Of a stretch of DNA of 64,000 bases, positions 1 through 10,136 are shown piece after piece. Source of the stretch: Batkoa obscura (taxonomy: Eukaryota > Entomophthoromycota > Entomophthoromycetes > Entomophthorales > Batkoaceae). The translations under genes and the position numbers were made by a program. Position 1 is the stretch's first letter, and each line of letters starts with the position of its first letter. Below the pieces are notes generated by a model. It ran no database searches. It was not told the DNA's origin and saw only the letters and a list, made by a program, of their open reading frames with translations. The DNA lies in NCBI GenBank assembly GCA_030770535.1, contig JASVEC010000077.1:21189-85188 (forward strand), given 5' to 3'.

Positions 1-171
1 CAATTTTAAGAAATAAATAAAAATATTATAATAAAAAATATATATAAGGTTAAAAATTAAAAATTGATTTATTCATAATGTTACTAATACTATTGATGTA
101 TTAATTAAGGTTATAAAAAATGATTAAAAAGCAAAATATATAATAGATTTTTTAATAATTTTTTAATACAT

Positions 172-265
172 GGGAGTATTTTTTTACTTCACTTTTTCTA
201 TCTTTTAAGCGCTATTTGAGTGGAAAAATTCTTAGTAAGATTCTCAAACACAAAAACACATTCAC
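172..265 (+). mobile_element. family A MITE, copy A1 (degenerate)
   Basis: About 95 bp with the family A core (TTTTAAGCGCTATTTGAG) and a right end of the CACAAAAACACATTC type. Plus here means the core reads in this direction. The ends have diverged and no clear target duplication remains. Confidence 0.75.
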
Positions 266-305
266 ATATATACAATTTAATACTTTGGAATTAAAATTAA
301 AATAT

Positions 306-403
306 AGAGATGTATTTCTGTTTTTAAGAGTTTTACTAAGAATTTTTTCGCTCAAATAGAACTTGAAAGATGGAAGCGATGAAGTCAAAAAAAACATTGT
401 CAT
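306..403 (-). mobile_element. family A MITE, copy A2 (degenerate)
   Basis: Inverted relative to A1. It starts GAGATGTATTTCTG and carries the CTCAAATAG core. It ends against the start of a family B element at 405, so one element probably inserted beside or into the other. Confidence 0.65.
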
Positions 404-404
404 T

Positions 405-866
405 GTGAAATCTGGTATTCAGTGATTGGAGTCAAAAATAGCTATTTGTTGGTTGATTAACTAGTTGTAAGTCGAAAGGTCTTAGTTTATGTGACTAAGA
501 TACTTGAATTATGAAAAATGCCATACAATAAGTTACGAACTATGTAAGATAAATAGAATAAACAATATTACTGTAAATTCTACGTAAAATACTATCAGAA
601 AGATTTAGCCGCTATATTAAAGGTACAATATCAATGAGTAGTTTAATTAAAAAGCCTCGAGTTATTATGTTCTAAAATCTCTTTTATACCCCAACAAGTA
701 TAGATATCAAAACGAGAGGATGATATTCTTTGCAATGAAGTTAGAAATTCTAATAATAAGTTGAAGTAAAAGGTTTGGGATTGACTGTGTCTGAACTTGA
801 GAACACAATGACTTAAGTAATTGTTACGTTATAGTTAATTATAGAGCTGACAAAGCGATATTTCAC
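405..866 (+). repeat. family B repeat, copy B1
   Basis: About 460 bp bounded by GTGAAATCTGG at the left and GCGATATTTCAC at the right, so the outer 7 bp (GTGAAAT) are inverted repeats. Related copies lie at 2127-2587, 3864-4322 and 53009-53465, with a partial copy at 52805-52985. No reading frame is kept. B1 and B2 also share some sequence just beyond the GTGAAAT end, so the true element may be longer. Confidence 0.75.
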
Positions 867-1126
867 GAAATCTAATTTAAACAATTATTATAAAGTTTAT
901 AATTTTAGTTGGAGCTATATCAGATTTTTTAAATTTACTAGACACTAGCTAATAATATAACTTATTACTATATTTAATAAAATATAAACGTTTTTTAATA
1001 TTCTATATTTTTATTACTTTTTTTATATCTTTGTTTTTTATTACTGATAGTTAAATTGTTGATTTTATTATTTTATTATTTTATTATTTTTTGAATACAA
1101 AACATCAAACTTTAACACTGGTATAA
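867..1126. other. AT-rich spacer
   Basis: No gene or recognisable element apart from T-rich runs. The first 30 bases resemble the flank of family B copy B2. Confidence 0.6.
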
Positions 1127-1224
1127 GGGGATGTTTTTTTGGCTTCGTTATTTTTTACATCTTTTAAGCGCTATTTAAATGGAAAAGTTATTAGTAAAAT
1201 TCTCAAATACAAAAACACATCTCC
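1127..1224 (+). mobile_element. family A MITE, copy A3
   Basis: Full-length 98-bp copy, GGGGATGTTTTTTTGG to AACACATCTCC. It is flanked by a 4-bp direct repeat ATAA (1123-1126 and 1225-1228), which fits a 4-bp target duplication. Confidence 0.9.
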
Positions 1225-1369
1225 ATAACTTGTTTATTATAATAGTCTAACTTTATTAAATCTGATTTTGTATTTATGTTTATATTTTATCTAACTTAAA
1301 ATTGTTATGTAACTTTTATTACTTGATTTTTTAATAACTTTATTAAACATGCTTTTTTAAGTATCAATA

Positions 1370-1860
1370 TAAAATTTATGTAATCTATAACTTTTTTTAT
1401 CAAAAAAGTTTTTTATCTCTGCTTCATTTTTTATTGTTGTATTTTTTTAAACGATTTTTTTTAATTACATGCTGAGTATGTATATTACATAAATCTGCTT
1501 CTCTTGCTGTATTTTTAAAATCAGTTGGTATATATATAGTATTGACCTAACTACTGTTTTACCTTTTAAATTATTAAAATATTTGGGATGTATTTTTGCG
1601 TTTAAAAATCTTATTAACAATCTTTCCACTCAAATAGTGCTTGAAAGATAGAAAAAGTGATGAAGTTGAAAACGCCTTCATATAATAACTGGAGGGTTTT
1701 TTATGTTCTTAATAACAGGTTAAAGTATTAATATTTTATTATTATTAATTGTTTTTAAATAATGATATTTGTTTTCATTTATATTAAATCCAAAACCTTT
1801 ACATTTATCGAAAATACGTATTAAAACTATAATTGATGATGATGCTATTTATTGATTTTT
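1370..1860 (-). mobile_element. degenerate fragment of DDE transposon family T
   Basis: Minus-strand similarity to the transposase region of the copy at 36441-38925. The stretches around 1400-1560 and 1690-1860 match the region around the CxxC motif and the N-terminal third, including a shared TTGCTG...AAATCAGTTGGTATATAT segment. The frame is destroyed and the piece is split by family A copy A4. Confidence 0.6.
1585..1679 (-). mobile_element. family A MITE, copy A4
   Basis: Begins GGGATGTATTTTTGCG, with the CTCAAATAGTGCTTGAAAG core and end AACGCCTTC. It lies inside a degenerate family T fragment, so it arrived later than that fragment. Confidence 0.8.
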
Positions 1861-1897
1861 ATTCAGCTTAAGCTTTTTTAAATTTATCTAGTTATAT

Positions 1898-1995
1898 GGG
1901 GATGTGTTTTTTTGCTTAATAATTTTACTAAAAAAATTTTCACTCGAATAGTACTTAAAAAATGTAAAAAGTTATGAAACCAAAAAAACAGTCCC
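1898..1995 (-). mobile_element. family A MITE, copy A5
   Basis: GGGGATGTGTTTTTTTGC to AACAGTCCC. Flanks are ATAT and ATGT, an imperfect 4-bp duplication. Confidence 0.8.
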
Positions 1996-2126
1996 ATGTA
2001 TCAAAAACTTAAAAATTTAAGAATTTGAAATTTAGATTAATTTAAACATCTCTAGATAGGATTTTAAGTAGAAGAGAATATCTGTAATTTTCTTATGAAA
2101 TATAACAATGATTTAGATTAGATTTT

Positions 2127-2587
2127 GTGAAATATCGCTTTGTCAGTTCCATGGTTAATTATAGTATAATAATCCCCTAAGCTGTTGTGTTCTCGAGTTC
2201 AGAGAAAATCAACCCCATGTTCTTAGTTTGATTTGTTATAAGAATTTCTAGCTTCATCCCAAATATTATCTTCTCATTTTGATATTTATACTTTTCAGAG
2301 TATAAAAGAGTTTACAGAGTATAGTAGTTCGAGGCTTTTTAACTGAATTATTCCCTGATATCTCGAACATTTAATAAAGCCACTAAGTTTTCTTAATAGT
2401 ATTTTACGTAGATTTTACATTAGTATTGTCTATTCTACTTGTCTTATATAGCATGTAACCTATTACATGCTATTCCTCATAATACAAGTCTATCTTAGTC
2501 ACATAAACTAAGACCTTTTGACTTACAACTAGTTAATCAACCAAAAACTGCTTTTAACTCCAACCACTAAGAAGTACCAGATTTCAC
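2127..2587 (-). repeat. family B repeat, copy B2
   Basis: Reverse orientation of B1: starts GTGAAATATCGCTTTGTCAG and ends CCAGATTTCAC. It is closer to B3 (3864-4322) than to B1. No coding capacity. Confidence 0.8.
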
Positions 2588-2658
2588 AGTTTATAATTAA
2601 TAAATTAAATTTACAAAAAATATTAATATTCATTATACTTATTAAAAAAACTATATAT

Positions 2659-2756
2659 AGTGATGTTTTTTTGGCTTCATCACTTTTTCCATCTTTCAAG
2701 CACTATTTAAGCGGAAAAATTGGTAGTAAAATTCTTAAATACAAAAATACACCCCC
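2659..2756 (+). mobile_element. family A MITE, copy A6
   Basis: TGATGTTTTTTTGGCTTCAT to AATACACCCCC, with the core TTTCAAGCACTATTTAAG. Flanks ATAT and ATGT. Confidence 0.8.
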
Positions 2757-2759
2757 ATG

Positions 2760-3337
2760 TTATCTTTTTGCTTAAAATTATATTTATTAAAATTTTAAAA
2801 AATGCTAAAATATAATTTTATTATTTATTGCATTAATTAATATAATTAAATTAGTAATGATTTTTGGTTTTTTATATATAAGTTCTAGTCATTAATACTA
2901 TTAAACATTGTTTTACTATAATAAAATTTTTGAAATTAAAAGGAGCTTTAGACTTGTTGCTATTTTTAAGTGCTTTTTTAAAGCTAATTTATACAAGTTA
3001 GCTTAAAAGCTTGGTTTGAATCCTATCTGACTTAATTTTTAGTAAAAAGTGCAAATTGAGCATTAAATGCTATAAAATTCTTTGCTTTTTGCTTAAAATA
3101 ATTTACATTAAAGCATCTTTTTTATCCATTTTATTAATGGTCGTTTTATAATTTTGTTATACAAAAAATGAGAATAAAATATGACTTAGAAAATTTTATT
3201 ATTAACTTCAACCAAGCTTTTAAATTTAATATTGATTTTTACCTATATTTAAATTAACTGATCATTAAATTTATTTTTAGTTATTTAAGTTCCTTTTATC
3301 TTTTTAAAACTAGATTTTTTGAAATATATAATTATAC
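2760..3337. other. AT-rich spacer
   Basis: No supported gene or named repeat. A short stretch near 3010 looks like a Pol III B box, but no tRNA fold follows. Confidence 0.55.
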
Positions 3338-3431
3338 GGGGATGTATTTTTTTGTTTAAGAATTCTACTAACAATCTTTCTGCTCAAATAGCACTCGAAA
3401 AATGGAAAAAGTGAAATAAAAAAAAAACCTC
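3338..3431 (-). mobile_element. family A MITE, copy A7
   Basis: GGGGATGTATTTTTTTG to AAAAAACCTC, core CTCAAATAGCACTCG. The 4-bp flanks ATAC and ATAT are imperfect. Confidence 0.8.
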
Positions 3432-3495
3432 ATATGCTGTATGTTAACGGTACTGTAATTTAAAAAGTTGGTATATTAATATAAAACTAGCAAAT

Positions 3496-3593
3496 GAGGA
3501 TGTTTTTTTGGCTTCATTACTTTTTCCATCCTTTAAGCACTATTTGAGCGGAAATTTTATTAGTAAAATTCTTAAACCTAAAAATACACCCCC
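3496..3593 (+). mobile_element. family A MITE, copy A8
   Basis: GAGGATGTTTTTTTGGC to AATACACCCCC. It is flanked by AAAT on both sides (3492-3495, 3594-3597). The duplication contains no TA or ATAT, which argues against a TA-targeting mechanism. Confidence 0.9.
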
Positions 3594-3597
3594 AAAT

Positions 3598-3695
3598 GGA
3601 GATGTTTTTTTGGCTTCATTAATTTTTCCATCTTTCAAGCACTATTTGGGCGGAAAAGGTGTTAATAAAATTGTTAAATACAAAAATACATCCCC
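3598..3695 (+). mobile_element. family A MITE, copy A9
   Basis: GGAGATGTTTTTTTGGC to AATACATCCCC. It sits directly after A8 in the same direction and is separated from it only by AAAT. AAAT is repeated again at 3696-3699. Confidence 0.9.
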
Positions 3696-3863
3696 AAATC
3701 ATAACATATAATTAAAGTTTGATTATACGTGCTTAATGTAAAATAAAATAAAGTATTTTATATTTTTTTAGCTGGCTTATATTTAATATACAAACCGAAA
3801 CATAAAATAATTTATATAATTTATAATTCAATAACGACTACTTTTTTGAAATAAATATGGAGT

Positions 3864-4322
3864 GTGAAATCTGGTACTCAGTGATTGGAGTCAAAAATAG
3901 CTATTTGTTGGTTGAATATACTGTAAGTCGAAAGGTCTTAGTTTATGTGACTAAGATAGACTTGTATTATGAGGAATAGCATGTAATAGGTTACATGCTA
4001 TATAAGACAAGTAGAATAGACAATACTAATGTAAAATCTACGTAAAATACTATTAAGAAAACTTAGTGGCTTTATTAAATGTTCGAGATATCAGGGAATA
4101 ATTCAGTTAAAAAGCCTCGAACTACTATACTCTGTAAACTCTTTTATACTCTGAAAAGTATAAATATCAAAATGAGAAGATAATATTTGGGATGAAGCTA
4201 GAAATTCTTATAACAAATCAAACTAAGAACATGGGGTTGATTTTCTCTGAACTCGAGAACACAACAGCTTAGGGGATTATTATACTATAATTAACCATGG
4301 AACTGACAAAGCGATATTTCAC
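3864..4322 (+). repeat. family B repeat, copy B3
   Basis: GTGAAATCTGGTACTCAGTG at the left, GCGATATTTCAC at the right. Close to the reverse complement of B2. Family A copy A10 abuts its right end. Confidence 0.8.
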
Positions 4323-4323
4323 A

Positions 4324-4419
4324 GGGGACGTATTTTTTGATTTAAAATTTTACCAACAAATTTTCCATTTAAATAGCGCTTAAAAAATGGAAAAAGTGAT
4401 GAAACCAAAAAATATCCCC
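4324..4419 (-). mobile_element. family A MITE, copy A10
   Basis: GGGGACGTATTTTTTG to AAATATCCCC, directly adjoining the end of B3. The flanks do not match (CACA and ATAT). Confidence 0.8.
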
Positions 4420-4617
4420 ATATGGTGTCAATACAAATGTCCTGAAAATTTAAGGACTAACCTTTGCATGTTTATAAAGTGAAAGTAAAAAAAAAAACTA
4501 TGCTCTTTTGGTTGCTTTAACTTAACATTGTTATGCTTTTTACTACCATCTAATTTTTGATTATATAGAGGATTACTTCCAAATAGCAACAGATCGTTTT
4601 ATTGTTGAATAAAATAT

Positions 4618-4716
4618 GTGGATGTTTTTTTTGGATTCATTATTTTTTCCATCTTTTAAGCGCTATTTAAATGGAAAATTTGTTAGTAAAATTCTCAAAT
4701 ACAAAAATACATCCCC
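4618..4716 (+). mobile_element. family A MITE, copy A11
   Basis: GTGGATGTTTTTTTTGG to AATACATCCCC, flanked by ATAT on both sides. Confidence 0.85.
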
Positions 4717-5058
4717 ATATTATAAGGAGTAATTATATTATAGTTATTATGTTTAATTTAGTTATACAGCATGTTTTGTAGATTTGTAAAATTGTCAGTT
4801 TTTATCTAGAACTTTTTTTAGCTTTTTATAAAGTTGATTGTATATCATATTTTTTATATATTTTATCTTTATTTTATTGTATTATAATCTTATGTTTGAA
4901 CTTATTATGTCAAATAATAATCTATTATTAATACATCTAATACAGATTTTAGAATATATTAAATTTACAAAAAGATCTTGGTTCATTAATTGAAGTAACT
5001 TAAATCTAAGATTAAAAATAAGAAATATTGATATGATAAAAAATAATAGTAAATTTAT

Positions 5059-6357
5059 TTAAGCTTGATAAACGATAGCTTCTTCCTTTGAATATTTTGA
5101 ATATGGTTCAATATGACTACTTGCACTATCTAAGATAGGATCTTGAGAATGATTAGTAACAAAGTCCGATAATGTATCTAAATCTACTGTGTTTTGTTTA
5201 CTTTTGCTTTTACCAAACATAGATTGATCATTATCTTCATAACTAGGTCTATTTCGATTATCAACTCTTCTTTTAGAACCCAAAAATGATAAAAAACTAT
5301 TAACTAATTCAGCTCGATAGATTTGCCAATCATCATTAGTAGGTTGATGTAAAAACAATACGACCAAAGGAGAGATTAAAGCATGATTGGAAATAGTAAT
5401 TACAACAACGAAGTCCCAAACTACATTACGTGGATTCAAAGAAACTAATTCATAGGCCAATGCTAAAATTTCTGGAAAACAAATTAAATTATAAACAATC
5501 ATTGTTAAAAAAGTTTTATAAAGTAGCGTATTAGCTAATTGTTTTGATTTCTTTGCTTCTCTTAATTTAAAGGAACTTGGTACAGGTTGTTGTAACATAG
5601 CTGGTAGACTTAATACATCATTGTTTCCATTTGTAGTTTTAACTTTAGTTTTGATTTCATTTTCATTATATTCTGAAGTAGGATTTAATAATAATTTACG
5701 ATGATGCATTAAAATAGAAAGATAAGAAGAGTTAAATACTAAACCTGCCATAATAGATTGAATTGTAAAAAATCCAATATAAATAGCACCAAATGAGGAT
5801 TGATCAATTAAAACTAAAGAATAAACACAAGAAGGCATTGGCATAAATTGAGAAGTAGCTGCGCCCACTAGACCTAAAATTAAAGGTGGACTAACATAAC
5901 CAACAGCTAATGAATAATAAGACCATGGAGTCCATTTAATACCTTTAACAGTAAACATATAGCGTTCAAAAGATAAAATAGCTACCATATAAAGCGATAT
6001 TAGAATTAAAAAAGGAATTAAAAAACCAGATATTTGTACCCAAACATTAGAATAATAAATATTATAACTTGTAGCTACCATTAATATTTGATTAACTATA
6101 ACTACTCCACAATATAACAAATCAATAGATAAGACTACACTTACTAACATCATGTCAATATTGTAATGACTTTTTAATCTTTTTAATACCAGCCGTAATA
6201 CAAGTCCATTAAAAAATAAAGCTAATAGGCCGCTTAAAAAAGACCACCAACCTCCTATATATTTTAAATAATCAGCATCGGCTAACATATCATCTAATCG
6301 CAAAGTGTAATCTGAAGGATGGAAAGGGTATCGTGTTAAAGTAGGATCTTCTGACAT
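5059..6357 (-). CDS. rhodopsin-like seven-transmembrane receptor (fungal GPCR)
   Basis: An uninterrupted 432-residue plasma-membrane receptor, presumably coupled to a heterotrimeric G protein; the ligand is unknown. Seven hydrophobic segments are visible at about 36-58, 68-94, 108-129, 147-166, 188-211, 279-305 and 313-337. Class A landmarks fit: Asn50 in helix 1, Asp79 in helix 2, ERY (131-133) at the end of helix 3 in place of DRY, Pro295 in helix 6 (CFPE), and N-x5-P (324-330) in helix 7. The third intracellular loop is long and the tail (340-432) is rich in Ser, Lys and Asp. The motif HQP just after helix 7 is shared with the receptors at 22102 and 24612, which suggests one family. Single exon; the start is the first Met of the frame. 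The family is inferred from topology and motifs. Confidence 0.8.
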   Translation of the reverse strand: MSEDPTLTRYPFHPSDYTLRLDDMLADADYLKYIGGWWSFLSGLLALFFNGLVLRLVLKRLKSHYNIDMMLVSVVLSIDLLYCGVVIVNQILMVATSYNIYYSNVWVQISGFLIPFLILISLYMVAILSFERYMFTVKGIKWTPWSYYSLAVGYVSPPLILGLVGAATSQFMPMPSCVYSLVLIDQSSFGAIYIGFFTIQSIMAGLVFNSSYLSILMHHRKLLLNPTSEYNENEIKTKVKTTNGNNDVLSLPAMLQQPVPSSFKLREAKKSKQLANTLLYKTFLTMIVYNLICFPEILALAYELVSLNPRNVVWDFVVVITISNHALISPLVVLFLHQPTNDDWQIYRAELVNSFLSFLGSKRRVDNRNRPSYEDNDQSMFGKSKSKQNTVDLDTLSDFVTNHSQDPILDSASSHIEPYSKYSKEEAIVYQA

Positions 6358-7541
6358 TCTTTTTTTATTTTAATTATATTGGAGAAAATTATTTAGTGTT
6401 ATTTTTTATGTAAAAAAATAAAATAAAAAATAATTTATGAATAATTGTAAATTCAATAGTTTATATACATTTTGTTAAGTATGTCATTAAAACTAAAATG
6501 ATAAATAGACATTATCCTTTTTTTAAAAGGAAAATAAAAGGAGTCAGGGACAAGTGAATTGATTGGTTTATGATAGTGTGTTTTTTCAAAATAATTTCAA
6601 TTTTTAGTACTTTTTATTAACTTTTTTTAGCAATTTATGGATTTTTTAGTTACATAAAAAAGGGGAAATTTAAAATCTCTTCTCACACCTTTTCATTATT
6701 TTTAAAAAAAATCGATTGTTGATAATAAATTATTTATCAAATCATACATTTATATATAATATTATACTTTTATGAGGTTTTTAATTATTTTTAGTATTTT
6801 TACATACAAGAAATAAAAATATCACTTCTCTTTACTATAAAATAATAAACTCAATAAGTATAAAAAAAGGAGGTATTTGAATTAAATTTTTAATTTCACC
6901 GAAAGAAATTGAATAAAATTAAATTTAATGAAATTAAATTAAATATTCTATCCAACGTTGTTAAAATTAATATATATAGTTAATCTGTTTTTTAGTTTAG
7001 TTCATATTAATGATATAAATAAAGAGTGTTAGTAGTTAAAAGCTTTAAAACTTTGTGTACACTTTTATGAATTTAAAAATAATAAATCATCATGAATACT
7101 ATTATTGAATACTTAAAATTGTATAAGTATGTCTACTTATCGTCATTTTCTATTTTCAAGCAGCCCAAAACTCAAAAAATTATACTGAGATCTTTGAATA
7201 AAAAAACATACTTTACTATTAAATTTATAATATTAAAAATAAAATAAAAACAGTTGAAATTTTGCAACGAATAGTTGTTAAAACTGAAATTTTTATTCGA
7301 ATTTTTATTTTCTTTCATTTGAAACCCAATATTTTAAAACAAATATCTTTATTAAACAATTCTATTCATTTTGACCAACTTCAAACTCAAAGCCATCTCA
7401 AATCTTCTTGAATGAATTTAATTGGTTATATTTAATAAGCATGACATCCTTAATCCATTTCATGACGTCAACTATCAATTTATAAATAAACTACAGTCAC
7501 TATTTCAAAATTAATTTAGTCAATTTTTAAAATTAAAAGAG
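6358..7541. other. divergent intergenic region between the receptor and the importin-like gene
   Basis: About 1.2 kb of very AT-rich sequence between two outward-facing genes, so it should contain both promoters. I see no element of family A, B or T here and no RNA gene. Confidence 0.6.
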
Positions 7542-9891
7542 ATGCCAACCGAAACAAAGAAAACAGAAACTGTGGCAAATGATGTTGATAAAAAACCTAT
7601 CTTACTAGATCCCAAGACAGAAGGTTTGAAAGAAAGTTATAATGTAGATACATTACCTGGTTCACCAATTGCTGTTAACAATCGTATGCTTGCTCATGGT
7701 AGAGAGATTAAAAATTTACGTTTAGGACATAAGGGGCAAAGTAAAAAATTCCAAAGATTAAATAAAGAGTTAAATGATGATGGAGCGGGTAAAAATAGCA
7801 TTTTATTGACTTATAGATAGCAATATTAATTTTTTTTTTTAGAAACGGATCCTGAATTTGTATTCCCTTCTTCAAAAGTTCGTTCAATGACGAATATGTT
7901 GAAGGTAATTCATACTAAAATAAAAAAAGACTGAAGCATTAACACTATTGTTGTTATTTTAGAGTGATAAAAAGCCCAATCGTTTAAGTGCGTTACAACA
8001 ATTGTCTCATTTTTTAATTGAACCTTCTACATCACTGAAGGAATTTGTGTTAGAGGGTGAATTTGTAGATTATCTTAAAGTAAATCTTACTTTGTTTTGT
8101 AACGAATGAACCTAATTACAAATTTTATTTAGAACTTCTTAACTTCTACCGATAACGATGAGTTATATCAAGCTTTATGTTGTGTAACTAGTAATTTTAT
8201 TCTTTTAAACTCATGGTAACTCTATTCTAACAGCCAATATTATACAATTTAGACATTGCTGCTGGTTCGCCAGATTTGTGTTTTAAATTATTACCTTTGG
8301 TACCTTTATTAAAAGTTCTTTTAACCAATGAAAAAGTGGTAATTTAAAAATTATCTTTTTTCATAGGTTAAAGATTAATAAAGATCTATTAATTATAATA
8401 GGAAGTACAAACAATGACCTGTTGGGCCTTAGGTAATATGGCGAATGATGGTAGTGAATTTAGAAAAGCTATTGGGGAAACGAAGACTATTCCAGATTTG
8501 GTGAAGTTGTTGAATAATAAGGTAAGTAAAGTTCTATAAGAGAGTTTATTAAGAGTTAATTTTGCTATTTTTAGGAAGTGGATATTGAATTATTGAAAAA
8601 TACTTGCTTTGCATTATCTTCATTATGTCGTATGCCAGATTCGTTTGCTAAAGAAATTTATCAAGAAGGTGTAGTTGAATTTTTATGTAATAATTTAATG
8701 GATGATAAAGTAAATATGAGTTTTGTTATTTGTTATACATTACTAATAATGATGTGTTTTATTTAGAAAGTAGAAGCTTTTTATGAATTATATTGGGTAT
8801 TAGCTTATTTAAGTGCCGAATTGGATGAAATCGATACTTTATTGGATGAATTTAAGTTGAAGGAAATCATGGTAAGATAATAACAACAAGCACGAATAAA
8901 GACAAATAAATAAAGACAAATAAATAAATAACAATAGATTAACTAATAATCTATTATTATTTTAAGGTAGATCATATGTTGCCCTTATATTATCGTAATA
9001 AAGAAGCGTTGCCATTGATACGTATTATTGGCAATCTTATTAGTCAAAATCAAACCAATGCTACTTATTTCTTAGAGAATGGTATGTTTTTAAAAGCATT
9101 AAAAAAATTCTTACAAGCATGTGATAGGTAACTCAAATTATTTTCATTGTTTCTATGATATTAATTATTTTTTATCGTAGAGTCATTAAAAAAGAGGCTC
9201 TTTGGGTATTATCAAACCTTACCTCTGGGTAAGTTTTATAATTAATGTTTATTGCATATACTAATTTATATATTATTAATTTGACAGATCTTCCAAGAAT
9301 GTACAATTATTAATGAAAGATGGAATTTTAAATTCGATTATTGGTATTATTAATGAAGATAATTTTGATATTCGTAAAGAAGTAATTTCAAAGCTGATAT
9401 TAATAGAAACATTATGTTTACTTTTATTTGTAGGGAGGCTATAGTGTACTTAATTGTTTGGCTAAAGAAGGTCAAAGTTTTCCAAAAGAATTGTTAACTA
9501 GTTTAAGATCGGGTAAATATTAAATAATATGCAATAATAGTAATAATAATGCCTTGACTTTATTTTAGGTTTTATGGAATTTTTAAAAAGTAAAGATTAT
9601 GCTATGATTGAATTAGGCTTACAATACTTTATTTCTGTATTCCATTATTATCCTGTAAGAGATAATAGAACTATCATATATATAATCATTAAACTAACTC
9701 ACTGTTTTCCTTTGTATTAGAAATTAGGCCAAGAAATGGAAGAATCTTCTTTCATAAAAACGGTTGAAGATATACTTTTAGTCTTTAATGATCAATCGAT
9801 GCATGAATTAACTACTTCAGTTTTAAATGCATATTCTGATTTATTAGAGGAAAAATTACAACCTCAAGATAAGAAAGCAAAGTTAAATTAA
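7542..9891 (+). CDS. importin-alpha-like armadillo-repeat protein, 14 exons
   Basis: Predicted nuclear-import adaptor related to importin alpha, which binds nuclear localisation signals and importin beta. Exons: 7542-7788, 7843-7904, 7963-8079, 8133-8190, 8253-8338, 8402-8521, 8575-8709, 8767-8871, 8967-9127, 9181-9228, 9288-9381, 9434-9512, 9569-9654, 9721-9891. The sum, 1569 nt, encodes 522 residues, a normal importin-alpha length. Residues about 48-77 are basic and could be a divergent importin-beta-binding region. ARM repeats follow, with hallmark stretches such as NIAAGSPDLC, CWALGNMANDGSEFRKAI and ALWVLSNLTSGSSKNVQLL, matching the W..xN pattern of NLS-binding repeats. Every junction is GT-AG and keeps frame. 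The basic region is weaker than in canonical importin alpha, so a TMCO6-like relative is possible. Confidence 0.75.
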
Positions 9892-10136
9892 AAACTTTGT
9901 TCTATTTTTTATTTTTTTTTGTATATAAGATAAATGCAACAATAAAACAACTGGGGCTTTATGCCTTTCAAGATTTTTCAAACAAAATTAGCTCAATTAT
10001 TGCTATTATTATATCCTTTAAAATTATTGATTTATCAAAATGCTATTTTTTATTGCTTTTTATTGCTTTTTATTTGTAAAAAATGATATAAAAATAAAAC
10101 AAACCCTACTTCAATAGCTCAATTTCATAGTCTTTA

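Noticed and set aside
212-403. Minus-strand open frame of 63 codons
   Set aside because: It lies within family A MITE copies A1 and A2; no protein texture.
3000-3040. GGTTTGAATCC, similar to a Pol III B box
   Set aside because: No acceptor, D or anticodon stem can be folded around it.
3508-3711. Open frame with an internal protein repeat (SFKHYL)
   Set aside because: The repeat arises because two family A MITEs lie head to tail; it is not a gene.
8578-8766. Separate 62-codon open frame
   Set aside because: This is exon 7 of the importin-like gene plus read-through into its intron.
9897-10079. 60-codon frame after the importin-like gene
   Set aside because: Low-complexity Phe/Ile/Leu translation of AT-rich spacer without a start context.
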